A DNA stretch of 34,439 nt from the NCBI GenBank assembly GCA_025055035.1, contig JANWZB010000017.1:1-34439 (forward strand), given 5' to 3'. Position numbers and translations under genes: made by a program. Positions 1 to 9,352 of this stretch are shown here, in pieces. The stretch comes from Candidatus Kapaibacterium sp. (lineage in GTDB: Bacteria > Bacteroidota > Ignavibacteria > Kapaibacteriales > UBA4661). The notes under the pieces are model-generated. The model had not been told where the DNA came from and made no database searches. It saw only the letters and a program-made list of their open reading frames with translations. Positions within the stretch are counted from its first letter, which is position 1. Each line of letters starts with the position of its first letter.

Positions 1-70
1 AATTCGTGAAAAGTTTCTACTTTCGCAAATTCCCTCCATACGGTGATTCGCTTGACACACATCAAATAGC

Positions 71-96
71 ACAGCTCGCCTCTTTCAGCGAGCTGT
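71..96. terminator. Perfect 9-bp hairpin, possible bidirectional terminator
   Basis: ACAGCTCGC (71-79) and GCGAGCTGT (88-96) are exact inverse complements around an 8-nt loop. The hairpin lies 47 nt beyond the stop of the minus-strand beta-barrel gene, where a terminator of the protease/barrel transcript would be expected. Neither flank has a clean T run: the minus side reads GCTATTTGAT and the plus side is only moderately T-rich. It may equally serve a plus-strand gene to the left of the window. Termination is inferred; only the hairpin is seen. Confidence 0.5.
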
Positions 97-142
97 ACCT
101 ACCATTTGTCTTCTTGTACTAGAACGGTTTCTTCTTTCTCGC

Positions 143-949
143 TTACAGTTTATATCGCACTGCCAGCCCTGGGCGCAACGAATGTACTCTCCATTCTATA
201 TCTTTGACTACAGGCATCAAACTGTACGAGAGAAACGCTTCTGGCTGCACAATCAAGCGCTCTGTAATCGGAATTGCATAGCTTAGTCCAAGAATCGGAG
301 CTATTGTGAATGTTACAGCCTCTGGCAAGTCCCCTGTGCGTGGATTTCGCGTGCGTATTGGTACTGTACCACTGAAGAAACTGCCATCGCTCGGCTCGAT
401 GAGCGTTTCCACTTGGTAATACTTTGCCGACAAAATAAATCCCAAACGAACACCGAGATGTACCGATAAACCCTCCCAGAGAGTATAACTTACCATTGGC
501 TCAACGCCAAGAATTTGTATTGAATCACTGAGAGAATACTCGCTAATAGCATTGGCAAATGTTCCATCGCTACGACCGACACGATAGCTAGCGCGCGTTG
601 TTAGGCGAACGTCCTGTGTTGCATAATGCACACGAATGCCAACGCTCAGACGTTCATCAAGAGCATATTCCGCCACAAGACCAAACGCTGGATTCCATGC
701 AGTTGTAGGAGAAAATGCTCCGGGTTCGTTCGACCCGCCCGTACGAGGTGTAAAAATCGGAATAGTTGGTAGTTCCAAAAAATTTACATTGTGCATATCC
801 ATACTGTACGTGCCATACAACCCAAGCGAAAGACGACGTGGCCGTCCACCTTGTGCCTCAGCATATTCCGACATTATCATTATTATCAACAGCGCGAGGC
901 ATGCACAGCGCAAGAGCATATACATGATTTTGCTAGTGTTACACATCAT
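143..949 (-). CDS. Outer-membrane beta-barrel protein
   Basis: This 268-residue protein begins with a hydrophobic Sec signal peptide of about 32 residues ending near SEYAEAQ. The mature part has alternating hydrophobic and polar strands of the small porin/OMP beta-barrel type, for example SLGLYGTYSMD, NPAFGLVAEYAL, SVGIRVHYATQ and LSVHLGVRLGFIL, and it ends in a strand-like segment LRPGLAVRYKL. Size and strand pattern fit the generic outer-membrane-protein barrel families of Bacteroidota; the cargo or ligand cannot be read from the sequence. It starts 62 nt after the stop of the subtilisin-like protease on the same strand, so the two are probably cotranscribed. Two adjacent ATG codons mark the start and no Shine-Dalgarno site is evident. 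Barrel identity is fairly sure, the function unknown. Confidence 0.75.
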   Translation of the reverse strand: MMCNTSKIMYMLLRCACLALLIIMIMSEYAEAQGGRPRRLSLGLYGTYSMDMHNVNFLELPTIPIFTPRTGGSNEPGAFSPTTAWNPAFGLVAEYALDERLSVGIRVHYATQDVRLTTRASYRVGRSDGTFANAISEYSLSDSIQILGVEPMVSYTLWEGLSVHLGVRLGFILSAKYYQVETLIEPSDGSFFSGTVPIRTRNPRTGDLPEAVTFTIAPILGLSYAIPITERLIVQPEAFLSYSLMPVVKDIEWRVHSLRPGLAVRYKL

Positions 950-1011
950 AGTTGTATTCGAAAAAAGGGAAAATACATTTGTTCCGCAACAAGAAGTACT
1001 TGTGTTGCCCG

Positions 1012-4000
1012 TTATCGTTCCACATACAGCGTGTGTACCGCTTTGCTAGTTGCCGAATGTAGCATTAGCACATACGTACCGCGAGGCAAATGCTGCGTTG
1101 AAACACGCACCGTGTGTTCACCCGCTGCCAGCATTCCAAGATGCTCTTCGTACACAGACTTACCAGCAACATCATACAGAGTAAGCGTAACGTCAGCTTC
1201 ATCCAGCACCTGATAGTGCACAATTACCTCACTAGAAGCGGGGTTCGGACTAGCTTTAACGAGCACAAGCGATGCACGGGGTGAATGGAACAAGTTGGGG
1301 AAACCACCTGCACGGTTAAGATTTGCTACAGAAAATAATCCCGAAGGCTGCACCAAGACAAGGTCGCCAAACTGTGGATCAGCACTGCGTATAGTGTTCT
1401 GCACTGTTATCGTTGAATTTGTTGCGTTGCCAACTGCAGCACGGAAAGCAGGCGTAATGACCGTATCAGTTGCAGAACCGGGGGGAATAGCGAATGTAAT
1501 TGTCCGCACCCCACTTGCCACACTTGTTCCACCTGACAGCGTTGTGAGGTTCAGCGGTTCCAAAAGAGACGCATTATGGGTAATGGTCGCGATAAGCAAG
1601 CGCCCCTGTGGAATACGATGACGATTCCTAAGAACAATCGGAACTCGCACCTCAGCGCCGGGCGGCGCAGAATATTCTGCACTAGATTTTCCAGAAGGTA
1701 TTTGCAAGAATGCTTGCGGAGCACCAGTAATACTCAGTCTGCCCGAAGCTGTACGAATCGTTGCATTAGTTGCGAACGCGTCTTCTATGCGTAGAACTGT
1801 TGTGGTATCATTTCCTAGCACAGCACGATAGCGTAATCGTGTTAGAACTGTGTCGGTAGCATTTGGTCGCAGTGTAAGGCGCACAAGGCGCTGACTGTCG
1901 AACACCGTGCCTGCTGAAAGAGAATCTAATGGCTGAAGTATTGAAGCATTCATGCGCACATTTGCATAGATAGTTGTATTCGCTGGTAGAGCACGACCAT
2001 TGCGCAGCACAATAGGAATGACAACCTCGTCGCCAAGCTGAGCCACAGCATCGAGCGTAGCAATCGTTGCACGGGCAACAGAATCTGCTGCTGTACCCCG
2101 CAGCTCTACTGTCATCACAGGGAACTCGCCGTTATTTCGCACAACAAGACGTGCTTCTTTTACCCCTAGCGACGTAGGTGCAAAAAATACTGTTGCTGTA
2201 GAACTTTGGGCAGTGGCAATAGTTGTACCGTTTGGGATTCCTCGTGCGAAACGGAACTGAGTAGCATCTCGCCCTTCTATAGTAACACTGGATAGCGTTA
2301 CTGTATGCCGCCCAAGATTGCGAATAGCAATAGGAATTGTTGCCGACGTTGCATTCGGAGCTGTTGTTGCAAAAACTTGTGTTGATACAGGCACAGCAAT
2401 ACGACGCAGTGCCCCACCGCTACCAATGAGTTGTACAGTCTCCACACCCGGTGCTTGATTATGAAATACTGTCATTGTCCCCATACGTACACCTACATCA
2501 CGCGGTTGAAAAGTTACTGTGAGGGTAAGACTTTGGTCAGGATTAAGACGAATCGGGAATGCTGTGTTCACACTAAACTCACTGCCATGTAGTCCACCAA
2601 AGCTAATTGTTGAAATAGTCATTGTTGCTGTGCTACTGTTACGCAGGGTGATACGTTGCGTTCCCGTTGTATGCAGTAACACCAAGCCAAAGTTAAATGT
2701 ATAGGGAATAGGTGCAGAATTAATCACATCACTGGTCGTTCGAGGTGTTACCTGAATTGCACGCGGAACGCCACCAACACTACCACAGCGCAAGCGCGCT
2801 GGTTCAGCACGGTCGCTAAAGAGCATCAAATCTACGAGCTTTTCTCCTGCCTCAATCGGCGAGTAGGCAATTGACAGAGTTTGCGATGTACCGGGTTGTA
2901 CGGTAAACGGTAAAGGAGTAAGCAGGCGAAACTCACGGCTCTGAACAGTATTGAGCGTTGCTTGGGTGAACGTTGCACCCGTTACTGTAACGGGTTCTGT
3001 CCCCATATTTCTCACAGAAACTAGATTGACTATTCGTGTGTTCCCAATAGGCACAAGATTAAGCGGCGGCAGCGCACCAGTCAGTGTAAAAGGCGGTAGT
3101 CGGTCGAACCGGCTAAAGAAGCCCGTTGTACCTGTTAAGTCTGTTCCTAGTTCATTGAAAAATCGCAGAAGTTGATTTGGCGACTGTGCGCCACCAAACA
3201 GTGGCATGAGCGCAGCAACGCCATCGTACGTAATACGCAGTGTTGCCTCGCGGAAGCGATTCACGCTTGGCGAAAACGCTATACGCACCGCTGTTGTTGA
3301 ATTCGGAGGAATGACTATCGGAACTTGATTGAGTACACGAAACTCGCCACTTGTTGCATCAACAACTGGGATAATATCAAGACCAGTAATTGTTAGTGGA
3401 TTGGCGCTAATATTCGCCATAGTGATTGTTCGTATTTGGGTTGTGCCGATAGTTGTCGGTATACTCGACACTGTAACATTGCCAATGCGGTTAATTGTAT
3501 TAAAGTTTACTCCTGTTGTGAGTGGTGGGTCTGTCATAAGTACACCGCCAGAACGAGTACGTGCACGAAGCTCCACAGAGCGGCGAAATGGCGTTACACG
3601 CGGAATATTGGCAGAGGCAAAATCACTTGGCGTATAGACATAGACAAGACCCGAAGGCGGTGCAACATCGGGAAATAAATCACACCGATCCGTTGCTGCC
3701 GAAGCCTGAACAGACGTTAGCCACGTATGCTGCTGAGCAAAGTTCACAAGACGGCTATTGAAATCTGCAGGAGTGCGCCCACGTAAACCAACCTGACCGC
3801 GAATGAGGAATCCATCGCGTGTGAAGCTCATTTTATCATATGCAAACTCAATGCGATTTGAACCTTCGTACAGTCGAATCTGGAAGTTCAAATCTGCATC
3901 TGGTGAGGCACCTGTTGCAGAAACAATCGATGCACGCTTCCATTGAACAATAAAAACACGATTAGGCGCAGTTCCCTGTGTAGCATAGCGGATTGTACCG

Positions 4001-6621
4001 TCAGGTAGCATGTATAAATCTAGTGTAAACGCCGAGATTACACCATCTGCCCCGTACGTAGCGTCGGCTATTGGGCTTGTAACAAACGCAGTTTCCAGAA
4101 TAGAGGAACGAGCAGGGTTAAAAACAAGAAATCCATTGGAAACAATCCGCACCCTTGTGTACAGATTAGTACCGAATTGGAAAGGGAAAGGCAAATCAAC
4201 ATCAAACTCTCCATCGTCGAGATTTGCACCCCCAGCAGCAAACGGAAAGTTATTTTCCGTAATCTCTGTGTACGTCTCTTGACGCTGACTAAACCGATAC
4301 CCATTTGCGATAGGATTGCCTGCACCAGCAGTTGGGACAACACCATCGGACATACCAAGAACAGTAAATGTCGCTGTACGTTCGCCACTGGCATTGGTTG
4401 ACGGAGTGAAGCGAATCTGCCGTGTTGTAGAGGCTCCCGGCTCAAGAGCAACATCAAATAGTGGCGTAACAAGACGGAACTCTGATGCATGAGCCCCCGT
4501 AAATTCTGGTGTTGCCGAGGTTACGCGAATTGTCTGGTTACCAATATTGCTGATACGCAACGTTGCTGTTGTTGGAACAGGTGTCGTTCCAAAATCTATG
4601 ACCGACGACATCACGAGCTGCGGTGTAGCGCTGCTTGCTGGTAGTTGGAAGGGTATCGTTAAAAGCTCATAGTTTACGTACGAGCCAGAGCGATATGTTA
4701 CAATGAATTCACCAATATCAAGAGCACCACCTGCACTCAGCGCTGTAGGCTGCAGCTGCACTGTAAACTCAACATCCTTACGCTGCCCTGTTACCAATGT
4801 ACCAATACTTGCGGTAGATTGTAGGGCAACAATATTCGAATCAATTGGTGTTAGCGTGATGCTCACATCAGCAGCGTCAGAAAGAACGTTCTGCACAGAA
4901 AGAATGAGGCGTTTTGGCTCAAAGCTAGTTATCAAGCCATTCACTGCATCAATGCTATTGCCTACTCCTATAATGCCGGGCATTGTCTCGCCTGAACCAT
5001 TCAGTGTGCGGTTTATATGCAGAGCACGAAAAGCATTGATTCTTCCAAAGTAGTTAAACGGTCGTGCAGTTGCTCCCGGTACCAGAACGTTATCCGATGT
5101 TCCGCGAATTTGCTGAATAACTTGGGTCGAAGTCCATTCAGGGTGTATATGACGCACAAGCGCTGCAATTCCAGCAGCAAGGGGCGATGCCATCGAAGTG
5201 CCTCCATAGAACTCGTATCTATTGTTGACAAGAGTGCTGAGAATATTGTCTCCGGGAGCAAATACCGACGTTTTAACCCCGAAGTTTGAGAATCCCGCTG
5301 GGGTATCATTTTCATCTGTAGCACCAACCGACATCACATTGTCCAGCGACGCAGGCATAAATATATCGTCCATGAGTGATGCAGAATTTCCTGCAGCTGC
5401 TACGACGAGCGTACCCATGCGGGTTGCAGTATTGACAATGTCTTGAGCTACTTGACTAAATCCCGATGAACTGCCCCATGAGCAATTGACTATCTTTGCA
5501 CCCATTTGCGCTGCATACAGAATTCCTTCATATCCCAGAAGCACACTGCGAGCATTAGCGAAGTCTTCTGTTGCATTTTTGATAGGCAAGATACGACAGC
5601 GGTACCCTGAGCCTAGACCACCAATTCCATTGTCGGGTGTTGCACCAGCAATACCAGCAACGTGCGATCCATGATTAAGACCATCTTCTGTATCAAGGTC
5701 TCGCGATGGTCGGGGGCGTGGATCATTATCTGGACGATAAATGGAGGCAGCCCGGTCGGCAGCGGTAACATTCCCAATAAAATCCCAACCACGCCAATCA
5801 TCAACCTTGCCATTATTATCATCATCAACACCATTGGTACGGCGATCGCGCCCTAGTGCATCAGTACCTGATTCACCGGGATTTATCCAGATATTGTCCT
5901 TAATATCTTCATGCTCAATGTCTACACCACTATCACAAATAGCAATAACTATTGTCGAATCACCTCGTGTAATTCCCCATGCTCGCTGTGCCTCAATCCG
6001 CGCCCAATGATACTGCCGGATAAAGAATGGGTCATTGGGTGTAACGCGCTCTTGTAGCAATTGATGAATATAGATTGGCTCGGCATATTCTACCTCAGGG
6101 TTCTGAGACAGCTCATAACAGAGACGCTGAATATCAACATAAGGGTCGAAGCGTACAGCGTATATTCTTCCTACCCCATACTCATCGGAGGCAAGTAACG
6201 CACCGCTATTATGAGGCACAGATACTGGTCGAATCTCTCGAATCACTACACCCTCTAAGCTGCTCATCAGCACGGAGGACTGAAATACCGTTGTTCCCTT
6301 GCCAAGCACGAAGCGCTGGCGAGTCTTAATGTATAAAGCTCCCTTTTCATATGTACCTTCCCTAAGGGGCACGATGCGGGGAGCTTTTGCAAGGCTATAT
6401 AAGCCATTCCCAAGAGGCTTACCTTGAATCAGGCGACGCAGTCGGCTTTCGAGGACTACATTATCACGCGAAAACATTGCACTTACTTGACTCTTCAGCA
6501 AAGCATGTTGCGCGTATATAGTATCTACGTGTGATAACTGTACTCCAATAGCTATCAGCAAGAGTATAAAGCTGCTATGTAGAAGATACGTGGGCATAAT
6601 ACTGCGAAGAAAATGGCTCAT
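1012..6621 (-). CDS. Secreted subtilisin-family (S8) protease with ASH repeats and T9SS sorting domain
   Basis: This 1869-residue exported serine protease has a signal peptide at residues 1-38 and a prodomain-like region to about 190. The S8 catalytic domain spans about 200-535. The catalytic set is complete: Asp230 in CDSG, His317 in HGSHVAG, oxyanion Asn412 in AAGN and Ser476 in GTSMASP. An Asp/Asn-rich insert at 264-275 (NGVDDDNNGKVD) resembles a calcium-binding loop common in bacterial subtilases. C-terminal to it are an ASH-like (choice-of-anchor D type) repeat near 670-750, a nidogen-like segment near 765-1000, four more ASH-like repeats (1040-1505) and two cohesin-like repeats of about 125 residues (1510-1770). 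The last ~85 residues (PNPASSEVIVHYQV... to the end) form a T9SS type A sorting domain, implying surface attachment or release through T9SS. The ATG is preceded by AAAGGG at 7-nt spacing. The substrate is unknown. Confidence 0.93.
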   Translation of the reverse strand: MSHFLRSIMPTYLLHSSFILLLIAIGVQLSHVDTIYAQHALLKSQVSAMFSRDNVVLESRLRRLIQGKPLGNGLYSLAKAPRIVPLREGTYEKGALYIKTRQRFVLGKGTTVFQSSVLMSSLEGVVIREIRPVSVPHNSGALLASDEYGVGRIYAVRFDPYVDIQRLCYELSQNPEVEYAEPIYIHQLLQERVTPNDPFFIRQYHWARIEAQRAWGITRGDSTIVIAICDSGVDIEHEDIKDNIWINPGESGTDALGRDRRTNGVDDDNNGKVDDWRGWDFIGNVTAADRAASIYRPDNDPRPRPSRDLDTEDGLNHGSHVAGIAGATPDNGIGGLGSGYRCRILPIKNATEDFANARSVLLGYEGILYAAQMGAKIVNCSWGSSSGFSQVAQDIVNTATRMGTLVVAAAGNSASLMDDIFMPASLDNVMSVGATDENDTPAGFSNFGVKTSVFAPGDNILSTLVNNRYEFYGGTSMASPLAAGIAALVRHIHPEWTSTQVIQQIRGTSDNVLVPGATARPFNYFGRINAFRALHINRTLNGSGETMPGIIGVGNSIDAVNGLITSFEPKRLILSVQNVLSDAADVSITLTPIDSNIVALQSTASIGTLVTGQRKDVEFTVQLQPTALSAGGALDIGEFIVTYRSGSYVNYELLTIPFQLPASSATPQLVMSSVIDFGTTPVPTTATLRISNIGNQTIRVTSATPEFTGAHASEFRLVTPLFDVALEPGASTTRQIRFTPSTNASGERTATFTVLGMSDGVVPTAGAGNPIANGYRFSQRQETYTEITENNFPFAAGGANLDDGEFDVDLPFPFQFGTNLYTRVRIVSNGFLVFNPARSSILETAFVTSPIADATYGADGVISAFTLDLYMLPDGTIRYATQGTAPNRVFIVQWKRASIVSATGASPDADLNFQIRLYEGSNRIEFAYDKMSFTRDGFLIRGQVGLRGRTPADFNSRLVNFAQQHTWLTSVQASAATDRCDLFPDVAPPSGLVYVYTPSDFASANIPRVTPFRRSVELRARTRSGGVLMTDPPLTTGVNFNTINRIGNVTVSSIPTTIGTTQIRTITMANISANPLTITGLDIIPVVDATSGEFRVLNQVPIVIPPNSTTAVRIAFSPSVNRFREATLRITYDGVAALMPLFGGAQSPNQLLRFFNELGTDLTGTTGFFSRFDRLPPFTLTGALPPLNLVPIGNTRIVNLVSVRNMGTEPVTVTGATFTQATLNTVQSREFRLLTPLPFTVQPGTSQTLSIAYSPIEAGEKLVDLMLFSDRAEPARLRCGSVGGVPRAIQVTPRTTSDVINSAPIPYTFNFGLVLLHTTGTQRITLRNSSTATMTISTISFGGLHGSEFSVNTAFPIRLNPDQSLTLTVTFQPRDVGVRMGTMTVFHNQAPGVETVQLIGSGGALRRIAVPVSTQVFATTAPNATSATIPIAIRNLGRHTVTLSSVTIEGRDATQFRFARGIPNGTTIATAQSSTATVFFAPTSLGVKEARLVVRNNGEFPVMTVELRGTAADSVARATIATLDAVAQLGDEVVIPIVLRNGRALPANTTIYANVRMNASILQPLDSLSAGTVFDSQRLVRLTLRPNATDTVLTRLRYRAVLGNDTTTVLRIEDAFATNATIRTASGRLSITGAPQAFLQIPSGKSSAEYSAPPGAEVRVPIVLRNRHRIPQGRLLIATITHNASLLEPLNLTTLSGGTSVASGVRTITFAIPPGSATDTVITPAFRAAVGNATNSTITVQNTIRSADPQFGDLVLVQPSGLFSVANLNRAGGFPNLFHSPRASLVLVKASPNPASSEVIVHYQVLDEADVTLTLYDVAGKSVYEEHLGMLAAGEHTVRVSTQHLPRGTYVLMLHSATSKAVHTLYVER

Positions 6622-7021
6622 GGATTAACCCTTTGAATTAAGAAAAGCATGAAGAATCTGGTGGAGAGACTATAACAACAAAGAAGACCAAGCGCTACAT
6701 GGGAATAACACGCAGTAATGAGCTTCATTGCTATCAAGCAATGCTCATAATACTGCGCAACAATAACCAAGGCATTGAAACTAGAGATTTTTTTTGTGAA
6801 AAACAAACTGAAAGCATAATATACGCAATATCACGCTTGCCTTTTTCTATTCCTTGCCAAACTTCCTTATTGATAGGAAACAACAGATTGTGTATTTTGA
6901 GCGCAGCTTGTAAGTTTCAGTGTATTGTGTGTGCATAGACGTAGTCCACATTCCTTATGCCCACTATTTCTTGCATGCTGAACTTCAAAGACTTTGATTA
7001 TTTCTCGGAGACCACCCTACC
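6622..7021. other. 400-bp divergent intergenic region
   Basis: This A+T-rich region separates the minus-strand protease gene from the plus-strand glmM operon and must hold both promoters. An AAAGGG Shine-Dalgarno site for the protease is at 6629-6634. A hairpin is at 6718-6748, listed separately. A weak sigma70-like pair on the plus strand (TTGTGA, 17 nt, TAATAT, about 6795-6825) could drive glmM, but the Bacteroidota-type -7 element TAnnTTTG is not evident. GGAG lies about 12 nt before the glmM ATG. No convincing gene was found here. Confidence 0.5.
6718..6748. promoter_or_regulatory. Interrupted 12-bp hairpin / operator-like inverted repeat
   Basis: ATGAG plus CATTGCT pair with AGCAATG plus CTCAT around a 4-nt ATCA loop, with a 3-nt bulge on the left arm. 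The element sits about 97 nt upstream of the protease start and 275 nt upstream of glmM, in the divergent promoter region. It could be an operator or a 5'-UTR hairpin. There is no adjacent T run, so termination is unlikely. Only the symmetry is seen; the function is inference. Confidence 0.3.
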
Positions 7022-8425
7022 ATGCCTCTTATACGCTCTATATCTGGAGTACGCGCCACACTAGGAGATGCACTCACACCATTTATCGTTGCTGAATACA
7101 CTGCTGCATTTGCGTCATATCTTCCACCAGGTATTATCGTTGTTGGGCGGGACGGTCGTCCATCGGGAGAATGGATTGAAAAAATTGTCTGTGCTACTCT
7201 TGCTGCATCAGGGCGTGAAGTGCTAGAGCTTGGTATTGTTCCCACGCCAACAGTTCAATTGTTTGCCGAACACCAAGCAATGGCTGGTGGAATCTCTATA
7301 TCTGCTTCTCATAATCCCGTGGAATGGAATGGTCTGAAGTTTCTCAATAATAAGGGAATGTTTCTTAGCGCCGAAGAAAACGCTCAATTTTGGCAATGTC
7401 TTGATGAGCGCCAATTCGCTTTCGTACCTAACCAACACGGCGAAAGCATGACGACGCATCAAAACCCAGCAGCACACCATACAGAATCTATTATGCTCCT
7501 TCCACTATTTTCCAATTCAGGAAATGTGGAACTTATTCGGAATGCACACTTTCGCGTTGTTGTTGATGCTGTGAATGCTGCAGGCTCGCATTTTATTCCT
7601 TACATTCTCAAAGCATTTGGCTGCGAGGTTATTCCTCTCTATTGCGATGGAACAGGTATATTCCCTCACACACCTGAGCCCATTCCTGAACATCTTGGCG
7701 ACCTCTCGAAAGCCGTTGTAGAGCATCACGCAGACTTTGGGATTGCTGTAGATCCTGACGCCGATCGCCTTGTTCTCGTCGATGAACGCGGTCGTGTTGT
7801 GTTCGAAGAAAATACTGTCGTTCTAGCAACCCTTGCTGTTCTACGCAATAAACAGTATTTTGGCGAGCAAGCATATGCACCTGTTGTCGTGAATATGTCC
7901 ACAACGCAGGCAGTAGAGGACATTGCAGCCCATTATGGCGTGAAAGTTATACGCACTGCTGTGGGAGAAATTAACGTTGTGCAGGGAATGTTAGAGCATG
8001 GCTCGATCATTGGCGGCGAGGGCAGTGGCGGGGTCATTCTACCCACATGTCATGCTGGGCGTGACTCGCTAGTAGGAACGGCTCTTATACTACTGCTCTT
8101 GGCACAAGTCAAACAAGAACGCCCAAACATGACCCTTTCCAGCATTGTTAGCGCTCTGCCACGATACTGTATGATTAAGCACAAGCAGCCTTTTCATGGT
8201 GATGTACAGAGTATTGCTACAAGTATTCTCAAGCGTTATCCTGACGCTATTGCTAATACTGAAGATGGTCTACGGCTGAGCTTTGCTGACGGATGGATAC
8301 ACCTGCGCACCTCGAATACCGAACCAATCATCCGTCTTATTGTTGAAGCAAAAACTCAAGCAGAAGCAGAGCGCCTTGCAAGTACGTGCCTTGCTGTGAT
8401 ACGTGACAATACCTTCTATCACTAA
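7022..8425 (+). CDS. glmM: Phosphoglucosamine mutase
   Basis: This 467-residue alpha-D-phosphohexomutase probably converts glucosamine-6-phosphate to glucosamine-1-phosphate for UDP-GlcNAc, the precursor of peptidoglycan and lipopolysaccharide. The four family signatures are present in order. The phosphoserine loop SASHNP has its catalytic Ser at 96. The Mg-binding DPDADR has Asp244, Asp246 and Asp248. The sugar-recognition loop GEGSGG is at 332-337, and the phosphate-binding RTSNTEP at 429-435. The N-terminal LIRSISGVRATLG and the overall length match the GlmM form common in Bacteroidota, although phosphomannomutase or phosphoglucomutase activity cannot be excluded from motifs alone. It is first in a plus-strand operon; cdsA starts 15 nt after its stop. 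The ATG follows GGAG with about 12-nt spacing. Confidence 0.9.
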   Translation: MPLIRSISGVRATLGDALTPFIVAEYTAAFASYLPPGIIVVGRDGRPSGEWIEKIVCATLAASGREVLELGIVPTPTVQLFAEHQAMAGGISISASHNPVEWNGLKFLNNKGMFLSAEENAQFWQCLDERQFAFVPNQHGESMTTHQNPAAHHTESIMLLPLFSNSGNVELIRNAHFRVVVDAVNAAGSHFIPYILKAFGCEVIPLYCDGTGIFPHTPEPIPEHLGDLSKAVVEHHADFGIAVDPDADRLVLVDERGRVVFEENTVVLATLAVLRNKQYFGEQAYAPVVVNMSTTQAVEDIAAHYGVKVIRTAVGEINVVQGMLEHGSIIGGEGSGGVILPTCHAGRDSLVGTALILLLLAQVKQERPNMTLSSIVSALPRYCMIKHKQPFHGDVQSIATSILKRYPDAIANTEDGLRLSFADGWIHLRTSNTEPIIRLIVEAKTQAEAERLASTCLAVIRDNTFYH

Positions 8426-8440
8426 ATCTTTAGGCTTTCT

Positions 8441-9352
8441 GTGAGCAATACTGCTACTCGAATCATTGTCGCACTTATTGCAGCACCGATTATTATTGGT
8501 CTTGTCATTGCAGGACATTGGTGGTTTTGGGGATTTGTTCAACTGCTAGCATTGTTATCGCTTAAAGAACTCTACGACTTAGGTACAAACACTTCAGCTT
8601 TGCCACAATATTGGACTGGATATGCGGGAAGCCTGCTCATAGGTCTATACTTTATGCTTGCTGATACCGCTCCACAAGCATTTGCACAGCTTTTGTTTCC
8701 TGCTCTTGTTCTATCATTTGTACTTGGGGTACTCATCATTGAGCTTCTGCGCAACAAACCACATCCTCTGTGGAATGCAGCCATTACCATTTTTGGCGTT
8801 ATGTACATAGGTACGTGTGTTACAAGTCTTGTAGGACTCCGCATGGCATTTACAGGCAGAATGCTTAGTGCACCTGTTCTGCAGCCCTTCCTTTCGAACT
8901 CTAGTCTTGAAGAACGCTTACACATTGGCAATGTATGGGGGACGTGGCTTGTGTTTGTAACATTTCTAAGCATCTGGACATGTGATTCTCTTGCCTTTTT
9001 CGCTGGCAAGGCATTTGGCAATCATAAGCTGTTTCCACGTGTTAGTCCCAATAAATCATGGGAAGGAGCAATTGTTGGATTTCTTGGTGCATCAATTCTA
9101 TTTCTTGTTTTATCGCGCTACTTGCTACCCTTTCTACCACCTCTCCATGCTGTTGTGCTCGGTGGTATTGTAGGAGCTATCGGACAGCTTGGCGATCTTG
9201 TTGAGTCTCTCTTTAAACGCGACGCTGGCGTCAAAGATAGCTCAAACATTATTCCGGGGCATGGGGGTGTTTACGATCGCTTCGATGCAGCGATGTTCGT
9301 TGCTCCTGTCGTGTATTTGTACATTCACTTTTTCTTACTGTTTGCTCGATGA
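8441..9352 (+). CDS. cdsA: Phosphatidate cytidylyltransferase (CDP-diacylglycerol synthase)
   Basis: This 303-residue polytopic inner-membrane enzyme makes CDP-diacylglycerol from CTP and phosphatidic acid, the branch point of phospholipid synthesis. Several hydrophobic helices precede the conserved cytoplasmic segment DSLAFFAGKAFG (182-193) and SPNKSWEG (202-209). The full CdsA signature is at 256-282: SLFKRDAGVKD, then PGHGGVYDRFD. The start is GTG, 15 nt after the glmM stop, with no clear Shine-Dalgarno site. The last codons overlap the next gene as ATGA, so CdsA and the acyltransferase are translationally coupled. That pairing is logical, since PlsC-type enzymes make the CdsA substrate. 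Confidence 0.94.
   Translation: MSNTATRIIVALIAAPIIIGLVIAGHWWFWGFVQLLALLSLKELYDLGTNTSALPQYWTGYAGSLLIGLYFMLADTAPQAFAQLLFPALVLSFVLGVLIIELLRNKPHPLWNAAITIFGVMYIGTCVTSLVGLRMAFTGRMLSAPVLQPFLSNSSLEERLHIGNVWGTWLVFVTFLSIWTCDSLAFFAGKAFGNHKLFPRVSPNKSWEGAIVGFLGASILFLVLSRYLLPFLPPLHAVVLGGIVGAIGQLGDLVESLFKRDAGVKDSSNIIPGHGGVYDRFDAAMFVAPVVYLYIHFFLLFAR

Noticed and set aside
4068-4490. 140-codon minus-strand frame inside the protease gene
   Set aside because: It is in another frame of the same strand within a clear, continuous domain architecture, and its product is low-complexity and motif-free.
6618-6806. 62-codon minus-strand frame overlapping the protease start
   Set aside because: Hydrophobic by composition only. 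It overlaps the protease start codon and occupies the promoter region, with no ribosome site.
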